From: Gammaproteobacteria bacterium
GTDB taxonomy: Bacteria; Pseudomonadota; Gammaproteobacteria; Steroidobacterales; GCA-2729495
Assembly (NCBI GenBank): GCA_030066665.1
Contig: JASJBD010000012.1
Location: forward strand, 1 to 61,841
Direction: 5' to 3'
Length of the DNA stretch: 61,841 bases
The notes beneath the pieces were generated by a model that was given only the letters and a program-made list of their open reading frames with translations, had not been told where the DNA came from and did no database searches. Numbering within the stretch: the stretch's first letter is position 1; every line of letters begins with the position of its first letter. Positions 51,968 through 61,500 of this stretch are shown here, piece after piece. Both the position numbers and the translations under genes were made by a program.

Positions 51968-54208
51968 TCAGTGATTTGCGCCAGCCACCGCGGCCTGGGG
52001 TTCACCCGCTTTTGCCCACTGTTTTTCGCGCGCCTTGAACTCACGTCGCCGTCGATGCAGCACTGCTTCGGTGTAGCCGTTCGCCTGCTCGCGACCAGTG
52101 AACACCAGCTCCAGGGCCGCCTGAAAACCAATGCTGCCGGCGAGGTCGGCCGCCATGGGCCGGTAGCCTTCGACGCCGGCATTTTGCTGATCGACGAGCG
52201 CCGCCATCCGCTCAAAGGTGTCGATCACCTGCTCACGCGTAACCAGGCCGGCCCGCATCCAGTTCGCGATGTGCTGGCTGGAAATACGCAGGGTCGCGCG
52301 GTCTTCCATCAGGCCGACATTGTTGATGTCCGGTACCTTGGAACACCCGATACCCAGCTCGACCCAGCGCGACACGTAACCGAGAATGCCCTGCGCATTG
52401 TTGTCGAGATCACGTTGTATCTCGGCAGCGTCCAGCTTTCGGTCTCCAAGCAACGGCATTTGCAGCAATTCATCCCGCCGGGCCATGGGCCGTTTCGCCA
52501 GCTGCTGTTGCCGCTCGCTCACGTCGATCATGTGATAGTGCATTGCATGCAGCGTCGCGGCCGTCGGCGACGGAACCCAGGCGGTGGTTGCCCCGTCCCG
52601 TGGGTGCGCGGTTTTCATTTCGAGCATCGCCGCCATGTTGTCCGGCGCAGCCCACATGCCCTTGCCGATCTGTCCCTGGCCGGACATTGCCGCAGCCAGC
52701 GCCACGTCCACATTGCGATCTTCGTACGCCTGCATCCATGCGGCGCCCTTGATCTCCATCTTCGGTAGTGCCGCGCCCGCCTCCATCATCGTGTGCAGTT
52801 CGTCGCCGGTGCGGTCGAGGAAACCGGTATTCACGAAGATCACGCGGTGCTTCGCGGCCCGGATACACTCGCCGAGGTTCAGCGACGTGCGGCGTTCTTC
52901 GTCCATGATGCCGAGCTTCACGGTTCGCGGCGCCAGGCCAAGTACGCGCTCCACGGCCCGGAAAAACTTCACTGTAAATTCGACTTCGGCCGGCCCATGC
53001 AGTTTCGGTTTCACGACGTAAATGGAACCGCAGCGACTGTTCCGCAGCGGGCCGCTACCCAGAATGTCGTGCTTCGCTGCCAGCACCGTGACCATCGCAT
53101 CCAGGAACGCCTCGGGGATTGGTTCACCGTCCGCGGTCATCACCGCATCGGTATACATGTGCATACCGACATTCCGCACGAGCAGCAGGCTGCGGCCGGG
53201 TAGTGTCAATTCACCGCCGTCGGGAGTTCGGTACTGGCGATCCCCCGCCAGTGAACGCGTCATGCGCCGGTTGTTCTTCTCGAACTCGGCTTCCAGATCG
53301 CCGCGCATCAATCCCAGCCAGTTGCGGTAAACCCGCGTCTTGTCGGCCGCGTCCACCGCGGCGACTGAGTCTTCACAATCCTGAATCGTCGAGACCGCCG
53401 ACTCCACGATTACGTCTTTCAGTCCGGCCGGATGCGCCGCGCCGACCGGGTGTGCCGGGTCGATTTGCAGTTCGATATGGAGCCGGTGATGACGCAGCAA
53501 CAAGGCTTCCGGCCTGGCCAATTCACCGCGATAACCGACAAACGCATCGGGTGCCAACAGGCCGACCTCGCGACCGTCCTGCAGACGCGCCATCAGGCGA
53601 TAATCATCCGCAGCACCGTCGATGCGGTAGGCCGCGACAGACCCGTGCGAATCCTTCGCCAGCGGTATGGCTTCATCCAGGAATTCCGCCGCACGGTGCA
53701 CGACTTGCGCACCGCGTTCCGGATTATAGATCGAGCCACGCTCGGTCCCGGGAGTTTCCGCAATCGCATCGGTGCCGTACAGCGCGTCATACAGGCTACC
53801 CCAGCGCGCGTTGGCTGCATTCAGCGCGTACCGCGCATTGTCGACCGGCACGACCAGCTGTGGTCCGGCGATACTGGCGATTTCCGGATCGACATTCCTG
53901 ACGCTGACCTCGAAATCCGGACCGTCCGGCACGAGGTAGCCGATGCTCTCCAGGAAATCGCGCTGTGACTGCGTATCGGGGCGCGAGTCCGACTGTTGCT
54001 GCAGCCAGGTATCGATCTCCGCTTGCAGTTCGTCACGGCGACGCAGCAGTTCCGCGTTTTCTCCGCCGTAGCGATCTACCAGGCAGGCGAGCCCGGCCCA
54101 GAAGTTTGCCGGTCCTATGCCGGTGCCGGGACACAGCTCGGATCGCACGAATTCGTGCAAGCGATAGTCGATCCTGAGCCAACCTTCCTGAATGGGTTTA
54201 ATGCACAT
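51968..54208 (-). CDS. glcB: Malate synthase G
   Basis: A 746-residue malate synthase of the G class. The central segments RTSLNLGECIRAAKHRVIFV and the catalytic region PSPTAATLHAMHYHMIDV are present, with GCSKVPDINNVGLMEDRATL and ISSQHIANWMRAGL following. It condenses glyoxylate and acetyl-CoA to malate in the glyoxylate bypass. The gene follows isocitrate lyase by 36 bases, so the two bypass enzymes are probably one operon. The length is slightly above the usual 720-730 residues. Confidence 0.95.
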   Translation of the reverse strand: MCIKPIQEGWLRIDYRLHEFVRSELCPGTGIGPANFWAGLACLVDRYGGENAELLRRRDELQAEIDTWLQQQSDSRPDTQSQRDFLESIGYLVPDGPDFEVSVRNVDPEIASIAGPQLVVPVDNARYALNAANARWGSLYDALYGTDAIAETPGTERGSIYNPERGAQVVHRAAEFLDEAIPLAKDSHGSVAAYRIDGAADDYRLMARLQDGREVGLLAPDAFVGYRGELARPEALLLRHHRLHIELQIDPAHPVGAAHPAGLKDVIVESAVSTIQDCEDSVAAVDAADKTRVYRNWLGLMRGDLEAEFEKNNRRMTRSLAGDRQYRTPDGGELTLPGRSLLLVRNVGMHMYTDAVMTADGEPIPEAFLDAMVTVLAAKHDILGSGPLRNSRCGSIYVVKPKLHGPAEVEFTVKFFRAVERVLGLAPRTVKLGIMDEERRTSLNLGECIRAAKHRVIFVNTGFLDRTGDELHTMMEAGAALPKMEIKGAAWMQAYEDRNVDVALAAAMSGQGQIGKGMWAAPDNMAAMLEMKTAHPRDGATTAWVPSPTAATLHAMHYHMIDVSERQQQLAKRPMARRDELLQMPLLGDRKLDAAEIQRDLDNNAQGILGYVSRWVELGIGCSKVPDINNVGLMEDRATLRISSQHIANWMRAGLVTREQVIDTFERMAALVDQQNAGVEGYRPMAADLAGSIGFQAALELVFTGREQANGYTEAVLHRRRREFKAREKQWAKAGEPQAAVAGANH

Positions 54209-54244
54209 GGCTGTTCTCCACCGGCCGTCTGTGTTGCGGTTTGT

Positions 54245-55531
54245 TTAGCCGGCGGCCTGGAATTGTTCGGTTTCGGTGCTGCCTTCCATGGCCGTCGTCG
54301 ATGTCTGGCCACTGGAAATGACGGTCTGCACCTCGTCGAAATATTGCGTGCCCACGAAACCCTGGTGTTTCGCCGCGCGGAAACCGTCGTCCTGCCGGGC
54401 GAATTCCCGCTCCTGCATTTCCGAGTAGGCAAACATGCCGGTTTCGCGATACGCGCGTGACAGTTCGAACATCGACAGGTTCAACGCGTGCCAGCCGGCC
54501 AGCGTGATGAACTGGTAGCGATAGCCCATCTCCGCGAGCGACTCGCGGAAGCCACGCAGCTCCTCCTCGCCAAGGTTGGCGCGCCAGTTGAACGACGGCG
54601 AGCAGTTATACGCAAGCAGCTTGCCCGGGAATTTCTCGTGAATCGACTCCGCAAAGCGACGCGCTTCATCGAGGTTCGGGCGCGCGGTCTCGCACCACAA
54701 CAAGTCGGCATACGGCGCATAGGACAGACCCCGGTCGATCGCCTGGTCGAGACCGGCCTGCACGTGGAAGAAGCCATCGCTGGACCGCTCGCCGGTCAGG
54801 AACTTGTGGTCACGCTCGTCGTAGTCGGCCTGCAGCAACCCGGCAGCGTTCGCGTCGGTGCGTGCAATGATGACCGTCGGCACACCCATTACATCGGCAG
54901 CCAGGCGCGCGGCGATCAGCTTGTTGATTGCATCCTGCGTCGGCACCAGCACCTTGCCGCCCATGTGGCCGCATTTCTTGGCCGACGACAACTGATCTTC
55001 ATAGTGCACGGCCGACGTGCCGGCACGAATCATCGCCTTGGTCAGTTCGAAGGCATTCAGGTTGCCGCCAAACCCGGCTTCCGCATCGGCGATGATTGGC
55101 GCGAGCCAGTCAATGGAATCGTCGCCCTGCATATGATGAATCTGGTCGGTACGCAGCAAGGCATTGTTGATGCGCTCGATCATCTTCGGCACTGAATCCA
55201 CCGGGTACAGGCTCTGGTCCGGGTACATCTCGCCCGCGGAATTACCGTCGCCCGCGACCTGCCATCCGGAACAGTAGATGGCCTTCAAACCGGCCTGCAC
55301 TTCCTGGATCGCCTGGTTGCCCGTCAGCGCACCCAGCGCGGACACGACCTTTTCCGAGTTCAGCATGCGCCAGAATTTTTCCGCGCCGTGCCGGGCCAGG
55401 CTATGTTCAATGTGGATGGAACCGCGCAGCCGGTGGACGTCTGCGCCGGAATACGGCCGTTCGATGCCGGCCCAGCGCGGGCTGTCCTGCCATTCCTGCT
55501 CGATGGCCCGTATGGTCTCTTGGTCGCTCAT
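54245..55531 (-). CDS. aceA: Isocitrate lyase
   Basis: A 428-residue isocitrate lyase. KKCGH (185-189) with the catalytic cysteine C187 and the [11 protein letters not shown] segment are present, and [17 protein letters not shown] provides the metal-binding acidic residues. It splits isocitrate to glyoxylate and succinate, so cells can grow on acetate or fatty acids. The ATG at 55531 matches the family start [14 protein letters not shown] and has AAGGA ahead of it. The frame upstream to 55624 has no family similarity. It diverges from the RamB/ScfR-type regulator across 130 bases. Confidence 0.95.
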   Translation of the reverse strand: MSDQETIRAIEQEWQDSPRWAGIERPYSGADVHRLRGSIHIEHSLARHGAEKFWRMLNSEKVVSALGALTGNQAIQEVQAGLKAIYCSGWQVAGDGNSAGEMYPDQSLYPVDSVPKMIERINNALLRTDQIHHMQGDDSIDWLAPIIADAEAGFGGNLNAFELTKAMIRAGTSAVHYEDQLSSAKKCGHMGGKVLVPTQDAINKLIAARLAADVMGVPTVIIARTDANAAGLLQADYDERDHKFLTGERSSDGFFHVQAGLDQAIDRGLSYAPYADLLWCETARPNLDEARRFAESIHEKFPGKLLAYNCSPSFNWRANLGEEELRGFRESLAEMGYRYQFITLAGWHALNLSMFELSRAYRETGMFAYSEMQEREFARQDDGFRAAKHQGFVGTQYFDEVQTVISSGQTSTTAMEGSTETEQFQAAG

Positions 55532-55574
55532 TTCAGTGTCCTTGAAGGTTCTTGTAAGGGTTTGAAAAGCTGGC

Positions 55575-55603
55575 TTGATATCCAGTTTTCGCGAGCATAC
55601 AGT
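55575..55603 (+). promoter_or_regulatory. Promoter of the RamB/ScfR-type regulator
   Basis: TTGATA (55575-55580) is a 5-of-6 match to the -35 element, the spacer is exactly 17 bases, and TACAGT (55598-55603) is a 4-of-6 match to the -10 element. Transcription would begin near 55610, about 50 bases before the regulator ATG. The half-site array at 55634-55653 would then lie inside the leader. Confidence 0.6.
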
Positions 55604-55633
55604 CCGAATACTGAAAAATTGCACAAGAGAAAT

Positions 55634-55653
55634 TTCACACTGTGAATTTCACA
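55634..55653. promoter_or_regulatory. Three alternating half-sites (TTCACA/TGTGAA), probable regulator operator
   Basis: TTCACA (55634-55639), C, TGTGAA (55641-55646), T, TTCACA (55648-55653) form two overlapping perfect 6-1-6 palindromes. AATTTCACA is also a 9-base direct repeat (55631-55639 and 55645-55653). The array lies about 10-30 bases before the regulator ATG and downstream of its promoter, and about 100-120 bases before the divergent aceA ATG. This suggests autoregulation and control of the glyoxylate operon by one protein. Confidence 0.6.
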
Positions 55654-55661
55654 TTGGGCTT

Positions 55662-57224
55662 ATGTCGAATCTGATCCGCAAGAGCCATTTCCTGGGCCCG
55701 AAATTCCGCAGCCTGCGCAAGGCCAACGGCCTGACCCTGCAGGATGTGTCATCGCGCTGTATTCAGCTCAACGCCGAGGACGCCCCGTCGGTGTCCTACC
55801 TGAGCATGATCGAAACGGGTAAACGCACGCCTTCCGGGGAGGTGCTGGAGCTGCTGGCCGCCGTGTTCCAGAAAGATCCCCGTTGGTTCCTTGACGAGAA
55901 CACGGAAGTGACCCGGCCGCGCGGCGGCGCCGAGCCGGTCGGCGGGGCGGCCCGCATCCCGCTGGAGCCCGGATTCCTGTTCACGAAAGACCAGCTGGAA
56001 GCCGCGATCCCCGAGCTGCTGTCCCAAACCGGCACCACCGGTCGACAGTTCGCCCACCTGCTGATTCGCTCGTACCAGGAGAAGCACCGCAATCGTTTTC
56101 CCGATCTCGAACGCTCCGCGGAGGAGATCGGCAAACGGCAGTTTCCGCTGGGCGTGGACGACCTGGTACGGCTCTACAAGCAGCACGGACTGGAGATTCA
56201 CTGGTTCGACCGGCCGCCGGAGCGGGTGCGTGACCAGGATCGGGCCGTCAAGACTTTTGTGCGCTCATTTTTCGAAGCGCCCGGGCGCGTCTATGTGAAT
56301 GAGGGTCTGCGCAAGCAGCCGGCAAGATTGAAGTATGACCTTGCTGCTCACCTCGGCCACAAAGTCCTGCACGGTGGTGACGGCCAACGCTCGGCGCACG
56401 CATCGGGCGGATCGATTGGCGGATTCGCAGAAGGCAGCCAGGCAGTCAGCGGCGGAATGGATACACAAGACGTACTGTTTGCGTGGCGCGACTTCGAATG
56501 CAGTTTTTTCGCCGGCGCATTACTGTGCCCGAAGCGGCCATTTCGTCGCTTTCTGATGCGCGAGGGTTACCAGGTTGCCGCCGGCGAGAAACTCGATCTC
56601 ACGCCGGCCGTCGTCATGCGCCGCATGACGTCTGTGTCACCCTATGCGTACTGGCATTACTTCGATGCTTACCCACCCGGTTACCTGCGCGCGGTCTATC
56701 GGGGCAACGGCATTCCACTGCCCTGGGGCAACATGACCATGGTCACGGACCCGTGCCCCCGCTGGGCCGTCTTCTGGATGTTGCACCGGCCGCACGCGCA
56801 AAAACCGACGTCACAGCTGTCAATCCTGCAGGACGGAGACCGATCGCTGTTCTACTGCTGTCACTCGCTGCGAACCCGTGACATGGCCGGCAATCCTCAC
56901 GTGTTGTCGGTCGGGATCGACCTGGTACCGGCACTCAAGTCACAGGGCTTCGACGCCGAGGCGATCGTGGCCGAAATTGCGGATGCCTGTCTTGCTAACA
57001 AGGGCGAGGGCCAGATTCCCGGCGACGGCGTTGCCGCAATCGAAAGCGCTGGCCGGGTCTTGAACATCAGCTGGGTCGCGGATGCGCTGGAGTCGCCGGC
57101 CCGTATCATTTGCCCGCGCAGCACGGCCTGCCCGCGGACGCCGACCTGCGAGCGTCTGCCGGCGGCGCGACGCGCCGCCGACATTACCGAAATACGGCGA
57201 GAAATTGTTGCCGCCGACGGGTGA
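55662..57224 (+). CDS. RamB/ScfR-type short-chain acyl-responsive regulator (XRE plus IrrE-like domains)
   Basis: A 520-residue regulator. The N-terminal XRE helix-turn-helix (14-70) runs LRKANGLTLQDVSSRC and SYLSMIETGKRTPSGEVLEL. The middle is an IrrE/ImmA-like domain in which the expected HELGH is AHLGH at 229-233, so the peptidase site is lost. The C-terminal half is the DUF2083-type domain, with cysteines in GALLCPKRPF. Relatives such as RamB control acetate and glyoxylate genes. Its location divergent to aceA-glcB fits this. The ATG at 55662 matches the family N-terminus. Confidence 0.87.
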   Translation: MSNLIRKSHFLGPKFRSLRKANGLTLQDVSSRCIQLNAEDAPSVSYLSMIETGKRTPSGEVLELLAAVFQKDPRWFLDENTEVTRPRGGAEPVGGAARIPLEPGFLFTKDQLEAAIPELLSQTGTTGRQFAHLLIRSYQEKHRNRFPDLERSAEEIGKRQFPLGVDDLVRLYKQHGLEIHWFDRPPERVRDQDRAVKTFVRSFFEAPGRVYVNEGLRKQPARLKYDLAAHLGHKVLHGGDGQRSAHASGGSIGGFAEGSQAVSGGMDTQDVLFAWRDFECSFFAGALLCPKRPFRRFLMREGYQVAAGEKLDLTPAVVMRRMTSVSPYAYWHYFDAYPPGYLRAVYRGNGIPLPWGNMTMVTDPCPRWAVFWMLHRPHAQKPTSQLSILQDGDRSLFYCCHSLRTRDMAGNPHVLSVGIDLVPALKSQGFDAEAIVAEIADACLANKGEGQIPGDGVAAIESAGRVLNISWVADALESPARIICPRSTACPRTPTCERLPAARRAADITEIRREIVAADG

Positions 57225-57229
57225 ATGGA

Positions 57230-57901
57230 CTAGCCGTCGATGCTGCAGGCGAGGGTGCGCGAGACCTGGCACAGGGGTTTGCCGCTCTGCGCTCGCCACT
57301 CATTGAACGCGTCCTGCACCGCGCGCAGATCCCGTTGTGAGGTTGGATTCTTGTCGACAACGCCCTGGCGGATCAGCGCGCCGACGACATCGCGAGTTAG
57401 GCAGAACGTGTCTTTGCCAACGGCGCGCAAGAAGAACTGGCCGGTCCTGCCGCCGAGGCGACTGCCGCGTTTTTTCAGCTCCAGGTGCAATCCCACGATG
57501 TCTTCTGCCGGCCAGGCGGCCAGGAAACGCCCAAAACCCTGGTGAGATCGCTCGACATCGAGAATGAACGCCGCATTGTCACGCACACTCAGTAATTTTT
57601 TGTAATGCCGAATGACCCGTTCGTCGCGCGTGAGTGCCTCGAGATCCTCGTCCGACTGATACGCACAGGCCACGGGGTCGAAGCCGTGCAACGCTTCTTC
57701 CATGCTGGGCCATTTGTATTGCACGATTCTCCACACGAACCCGGACCGAAACACGGCGCGACTCATTTCCGCGAGAATGAAATCGTCACCGAGCTTGCGT
57801 AACGCGGCCTGGCTGCGCGGCTTCGGCATCATTTTCGCCAAAACCCTCTCGCCTCCCTGACGGCGCGCCGCGCGCTCGTGAATCGAAGCAAATTTCTCCA
57901 T
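57230..57901 (-). CDS. DNA-3-methyladenine glycosylase I (Tag)-like protein
   Basis: A 223-residue helical protein. FILAEMSRAVFRSGFVWRIV, YKWPSMEEALHGFDPVACAY and FGRFLAAWPAEDIVGLHLEL match the glycosylase I family. RTGQFFLRAVGKDTFCLTRD is the usual C-terminal part. The family removes 3-methyladenine from DNA. The zinc cysteines and histidines of E. coli Tag are not visible, so it belongs to the group without the zinc snap. The ATG at 57901 was chosen over a GTG at 57943 that would overlap the divergent Nudix gene. It ends 5 bases from the stop of the convergent regulator gene. Confidence 0.78.
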   Translation of the reverse strand: MEKFASIHERAARRQGGERVLAKMMPKPRSQAALRKLGDDFILAEMSRAVFRSGFVWRIVQYKWPSMEEALHGFDPVACAYQSDEDLEALTRDERVIRHYKKLLSVRDNAAFILDVERSHQGFGRFLAAWPAEDIVGLHLELKKRGSRLGGRTGQFFLRAVGKDTFCLTRDVVGALIRQGVVDKNPTSQRDLRAVQDAFNEWRAQSGKPLCQVSRTLACSIDG

Positions 57902-57918
57902 TGCTTCATAATAGTCGC

Positions 57919-58380
57919 ATGTCTTACAGCTATGACTATCCACATCCCGCGGTCGCGGCGGATGTCGCGCTATTTCGCGAAATCAACAGCATTCAGCAAG
58001 TTTTGCTGATCAAGCGCGGCCAGCCGCCATTCGCCGCCTGTTGGGTGTTACCGGGCGGCTTCGTGAATATCGACGAGGATCTTGAGGACGCCGCGCGGCG
58101 CGAGCTGCACGAAGAAACCGGATTGCACGCGGGCGATCTGGTGCAGCTACAGACGTTTGGGCGACCGGATCGGGACCCCCGAGAACGGGTGATTACGGTC
58201 GTGTTCCTGGGGATGCTGGCGGCGGCCGACAGCAGTGAGCCACGAGCGGGTGATGATGCGGACGAAGCCGGCTGGTTCAACCTCGACGCGCTGCCCGAAC
58301 TCGCATTCGATCACGCTGAGATAGTCGCAGTCGCGCGCCAGCGCCTGCAAACGATCAGTATGTTGAGCGGCCGCGGCTGA
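57919..58380 (+). CDS. Nudix hydrolase
   Basis: A 153-residue protein with a complete Nudix box from G47 to L69 (GFVNIDE, seven residues, RELHEETGL). YPHPAVAADVALFREIN and QVLLIKRGQPPF are the usual first strands. It hydrolyses a nucleoside diphosphate linked to another group; the PGGFV and FGRPDRDPRERVITVVFLG segments resemble the ADP-ribose/NrtR-type branch. The ATG at 57919 is only 17 bases from the divergent Tag start. A 7-base inverted repeat (58367-58373 with 58389-58395) spans its stop. Confidence 0.9.
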   Translation: MSYSYDYPHPAVAADVALFREINSIQQVLLIKRGQPPFAACWVLPGGFVNIDEDLEDAARRELHEETGLHAGDLVQLQTFGRPDRDPRERVITVVFLGMLAAADSSEPRAGDDADEAGWFNLDALPELAFDHAEIVAVARQRLQTISMLSGRG

Positions 58381-58399
58381 TTCTCTGCCGGCCGCACCG

Positions 58400-59599
58400 T
58401 CATTCCGCCCGCAGGGCCTGCACGGGATCCATCCGCGCGGCGCGCTGGGCCGGCAGAACGCCGGCCACCAGGCCGATTAACAACGCCATGGCTTCAGCGG
58501 CCGCCGCATACGGCAGCGAGTAAGACAGCGGCAAATTCGGCACAAACAGCAAGGCAATCTCGCAGATTGCTGCGCCCAGCAAAAGACCACCAAGTCCGCC
58601 AACACCGGCCAGCAGGATCGACTCGCCGATAAACAGGTTGCGTACCTGCCAGCGATGCGCGCCGACCGCCCGCAGCAGCCCGATCTCGAATGTGCGCTCG
58701 CGTACGGCAATCGTCATGATGGTAAAAATCCCGACGCCGCCGACCAGCAACGAAATACTCCCCAACGCGCCGACCGCAAAGGTCACGACGTCTAGCACCG
58801 AGCCGAGGACATCGAGCATCTGCTGCTGGGTCGTAATCGTGAAGTCTTCACCACCATGGCGCGCCACCAGCACGCGCCGCAGAGTCTTGATCAACTCGTC
58901 GACCGGCGCGCCCTCCGTATAGAGTATGTCGATCTCCAGCAGGCTTTCGCGATCAAACATCTCCATGGCGCGGGCCGCCGGAATGTACACCGTGTCGTCG
59001 AGATCGAAGCCGAGCAGGGTACCTTTCGACTCCATCACGCCAACAACCCGGTAGCGGTCGTCGCCGATACGAATCCGGTCACCCAACGGACTGCGGTCTC
59101 CATAGAGCTCGTCACGGACCTTGCTGCCAAGCACTGTAAATGCGCGCGGCGCTCGGGGATCGTCGGGCGGCAGGAACTCACCCATGGCGACCGGAAATGA
59201 GAACACGTCGGGCATTTCCGGGCCGACACCGCTCACGGTCACGCGCCGCTCGCGACCGTTGGCCGAAACGGAGGCATTACCCTGCGCCATGGGCATTGCC
59301 GCAATCACGTATGGCAGTCTTTCGAGAGCCTGCGCGTCGTCTATGCTCAGCGGGCGCTCCGTGTTGATGGCCGCCGTCGGCGCGCCGAACGTCAGGTTGG
59401 CGCCGGGATTGATGGCAATAATGTTCGTGCCGAACTGCGTAAATTCGTCCAGCATGTAGTCCTGCAGACCCTCGCCGATCGACGTCAGAATGACGACCGC
59501 AGTAACGCCGATACCAATACCAAGCGCTGTCAACGCGCTACGCAGTCGGTGTGACAAGGCCGATGTCGATGTGTAGCGGATGAGATCATTGAGAGTCAT
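58400..59599 (-). CDS. MacB-like ABC transporter permease, second of two
   Basis: A 399-residue permease with the four-helix FtsX layout: a first helix near 20-45 (RLRSALTALGIGIGVTAVVI), a periplasmic domain (about 55-270), and three C-terminal helices with GIFTIMTIAVRERTFEIGLLR and the RAVGAHRWQVRNLFIGES loop. The end VLPAQRAARMDPVQALRAE is the classic MacB C-terminus. The ATG at 59599 starts 2 bases after the stop of the preceding permease. The frame upstream overlaps that gene and lacks similarity. It is the last gene of the exporter set. Confidence 0.87.
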   Translation of the reverse strand: MTLNDLIRYTSTSALSHRLRSALTALGIGIGVTAVVILTSIGEGLQDYMLDEFTQFGTNIIAINPGANLTFGAPTAAINTERPLSIDDAQALERLPYVIAAMPMAQGNASVSANGRERRVTVSGVGPEMPDVFSFPVAMGEFLPPDDPRAPRAFTVLGSKVRDELYGDRSPLGDRIRIGDDRYRVVGVMESKGTLLGFDLDDTVYIPAARAMEMFDRESLLEIDILYTEGAPVDELIKTLRRVLVARHGGEDFTITTQQQMLDVLGSVLDVVTFAVGALGSISLLVGGVGIFTIMTIAVRERTFEIGLLRAVGAHRWQVRNLFIGESILLAGVGGLGGLLLGAAICEIALLFVPNLPLSYSLPYAAAAEAMALLIGLVAGVLPAQRAARMDPVQALRAE

Positions 59600-59601
59600 G
59601 G

Positions 59602-60810
59602 TCAACGCCCGGTCAACGCAACTATCGGATCCAGGTCCGCGGCACGGCGCGCTGGCAGAATGCCGAAGAACAAACCACACGCTGCGGCCGTTACCAGCGC
59701 GCCACCGACAGCCCACAGCGGCGGCACGAAGTCGAGTTCCGGGTATGCCCCGCGAAGAACTGCGATGACCCCATAGCCAACGCCTATTCCAAGAATCCCG
59801 CCAAGGCTTGCCAGGAAAAGCGCCTCGGTCAAAAAGAGTGCAATGACCTGCTGCCGGGTAGCGCCCAGCGCCTTCAACAAACCGACTTCGGCCGTGCGCT
59901 GGCTGACGGACACCAGCATGACATTCATGATCAATACGCCCGCGACGACCAGGCTGATGGATGCGATCCCGGCCAGCGCGCGTGTCAGGTTGCCGAAGAT
60001 GCCATCGAAGGTCGACAGCACCGCGTCCTGGGTGACGACCGTGAAGTCTTCTTCACCGTAATGCCGCTCGGTAATGATGCGTCGCGCGTCGCGTTTGGCC
60101 GCATCCATCGAATCACGGCTCGTGGCCTGCATGATGATGCGGAACAGTCCTGGCGAGTTGAACAATTGTTGTGCCATGACGACCGGAATCAGCACCGCTT
60201 CATCGACATCGATCATCACCGCAGTGCCCTGCTCGGCCAGCACACCCGTAACCCGACACCGGCGGTCACCGACGCGCAACCACTGGCCTATCGGCGGCTC
60301 GTTTCCAAACAGCTCATCACGAATCGTTGCGCCGACCACGCAGAGAGGTGCTGCCCTGTCCATGCCGACGTTCGGCAGGAATTCACCAATCTCCATCGTC
60401 CACTGCCGGATTTCCCGAAACTCCTCGATGGTGCCGAACACAGTGACTTCCCGCTCCAGGCCGGCGCGGTTAACCGCTACGGCACCGACAATGACCGGGG
60501 CGGCCAGCTCGATATTCGGACTGCGCCGGACCGCGCGGACGTCGTCCAGCGTCAGGTCCCGGTTGGTTTCCGAAATAAAGGAGCCGGGCCCCATGCCGCT
60601 GGTTTCCGAACGGCCCGGCATCACGATCAGCAGATTGGTACCGAGCGAGCGGAATTCGTCGGTCACGTAACGACGCGCAGCCTCACCGAGCGACGTGAGC
60701 ACCAGCACGGCGGCGACGCTGATCGCAGTTGCGAGCAGCATCATGAAGGTCCGGCCGGGCGCGCGCGACAGTGTGCCGCCCGCCATGCGATTGCAATCCA
60801 TGAATCTCAT
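59602..60810 (-). CDS. MacB-like ABC transporter permease, first of two
   Basis: A 402-residue permease of the same type. It has helix 1 FMMLLATAISVAAVLVLTSL, periplasmic domain, and C-terminal helices with GVLIMNVMLVSVSQRTAEVG then LLKALGATRQQVIALFLTEA, ending ILPARRAADLDPIVALTGR. It pairs with the next permease as a probable heterodimer on one ATPase. Its start shares ATGA with the stop of the ATPase gene (60807-60810), so translation is coupled. Confidence 0.88.
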   Translation of the reverse strand: MRFMDCNRMAGGTLSRAPGRTFMMLLATAISVAAVLVLTSLGEAARRYVTDEFRSLGTNLLIVMPGRSETSGMGPGSFISETNRDLTLDDVRAVRRSPNIELAAPVIVGAVAVNRAGLEREVTVFGTIEEFREIRQWTMEIGEFLPNVGMDRAAPLCVVGATIRDELFGNEPPIGQWLRVGDRRCRVTGVLAEQGTAVMIDVDEAVLIPVVMAQQLFNSPGLFRIIMQATSRDSMDAAKRDARRIITERHYGEEDFTVVTQDAVLSTFDGIFGNLTRALAGIASISLVVAGVLIMNVMLVSVSQRTAEVGLLKALGATRQQVIALFLTEALFLASLGGILGIGVGYGVIAVLRGAYPELDFVPPLWAVGGALVTAAACGLFFGILPARRAADLDPIVALTGR

Positions 60811-61496
60811 GCCGCGGATTCTCGCTGGCGCTGATCCTGGTCGAGCCGCCCGTCGATAAATTTGAGCTGCCGGCTGGCGCGCCCGCCGATGGCCGGATCA
60901 TGAGTAACAACCAGCAGCGTCAGTCCATCACTGTTCAACTGCTCGATGATCCGAACGATCTCCCGGCCGGAATGCGTGTCGAGATTGCCGGTTGGTTCGT
61001 CCGCGAGCAGCAGCTTTGGCTGCATCACCATAGCGCGCGCGATCGCCACACGTTGACGTTCGCCGCCCGACAGCTGGCTCGGCCGATGGTCACTGCGATG
61101 ACCCAGTCCGACGCCGTCCAGCGCTTGCAAGCCGCGTTCACGTCGTTCCGACGGCATATCACCGGCCAACACCATCGGTAACTCGACGTTTTCGAACGCG
61201 GTCAGGCGCGGCACAAGGTGGAAGGACTGGAACACGAAACCGATCTGTTGCTGCCGCGTTTCCGCAAGCTCGTTATCGGTCATCGTGGAGGTGTCGACAC
61301 CATCGAGCGTATAGGTACCACTGCTGGGTCGGTCCATGAGACCAAGAATATTCAGCAATGTCGACTTGCCAGATCCTGACGGACCCATGATGGACACATA
61401 TTCACCGTCAGGGATATCGAAGGTCACATGATCCAGTGCATGCACCGTCTCGGTGCCGACCTGGAAATTCCGACACAAATCGCGGAGTTTGATCAC
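60807..61496 (-). CDS. MacB-type ABC ATP-binding subunit
   Basis: A 229-residue ATPase: Walker A GPSGSGKST, Q-loop FVFQSFHLVPRLTAFENVEL, signature LSGGERQRVAIARAMVM, Walker B LLLADEPTGNLD and switch VTHDP. It is of the LolD/MacB group and energises the two permeases. The frame is open upstream to 61631, but those residues overlap the adaptor gene. The GTG at 61496, giving the family start VIKLRDLCRNFQVG, is 4 bases after the adaptor stop. Confidence 0.9.
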   Translation of the reverse strand: MIKLRDLCRNFQVGTETVHALDHVTFDIPDGEYVSIMGPSGSGKSTLLNILGLMDRPSSGTYTLDGVDTSTMTDNELAETRQQQIGFVFQSFHLVPRLTAFENVELPMVLAGDMPSERRERGLQALDGVGLGHRSDHRPSQLSGGERQRVAIARAMVMQPKLLLADEPTGNLDTHSGREIVRIIEQLNSDGLTLLVVTHDPAIGGRASRQLKFIDGRLDQDQRQRESAA

Positions 61497-61500
61497 GCGT

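Noticed and set aside
58367..58395. Inverted repeat GCGGCCG/CGGCCGC across the Nudix stop as a terminator
   Set aside because: No T-tract on either strand, and such GC palindromes are common in this composition.
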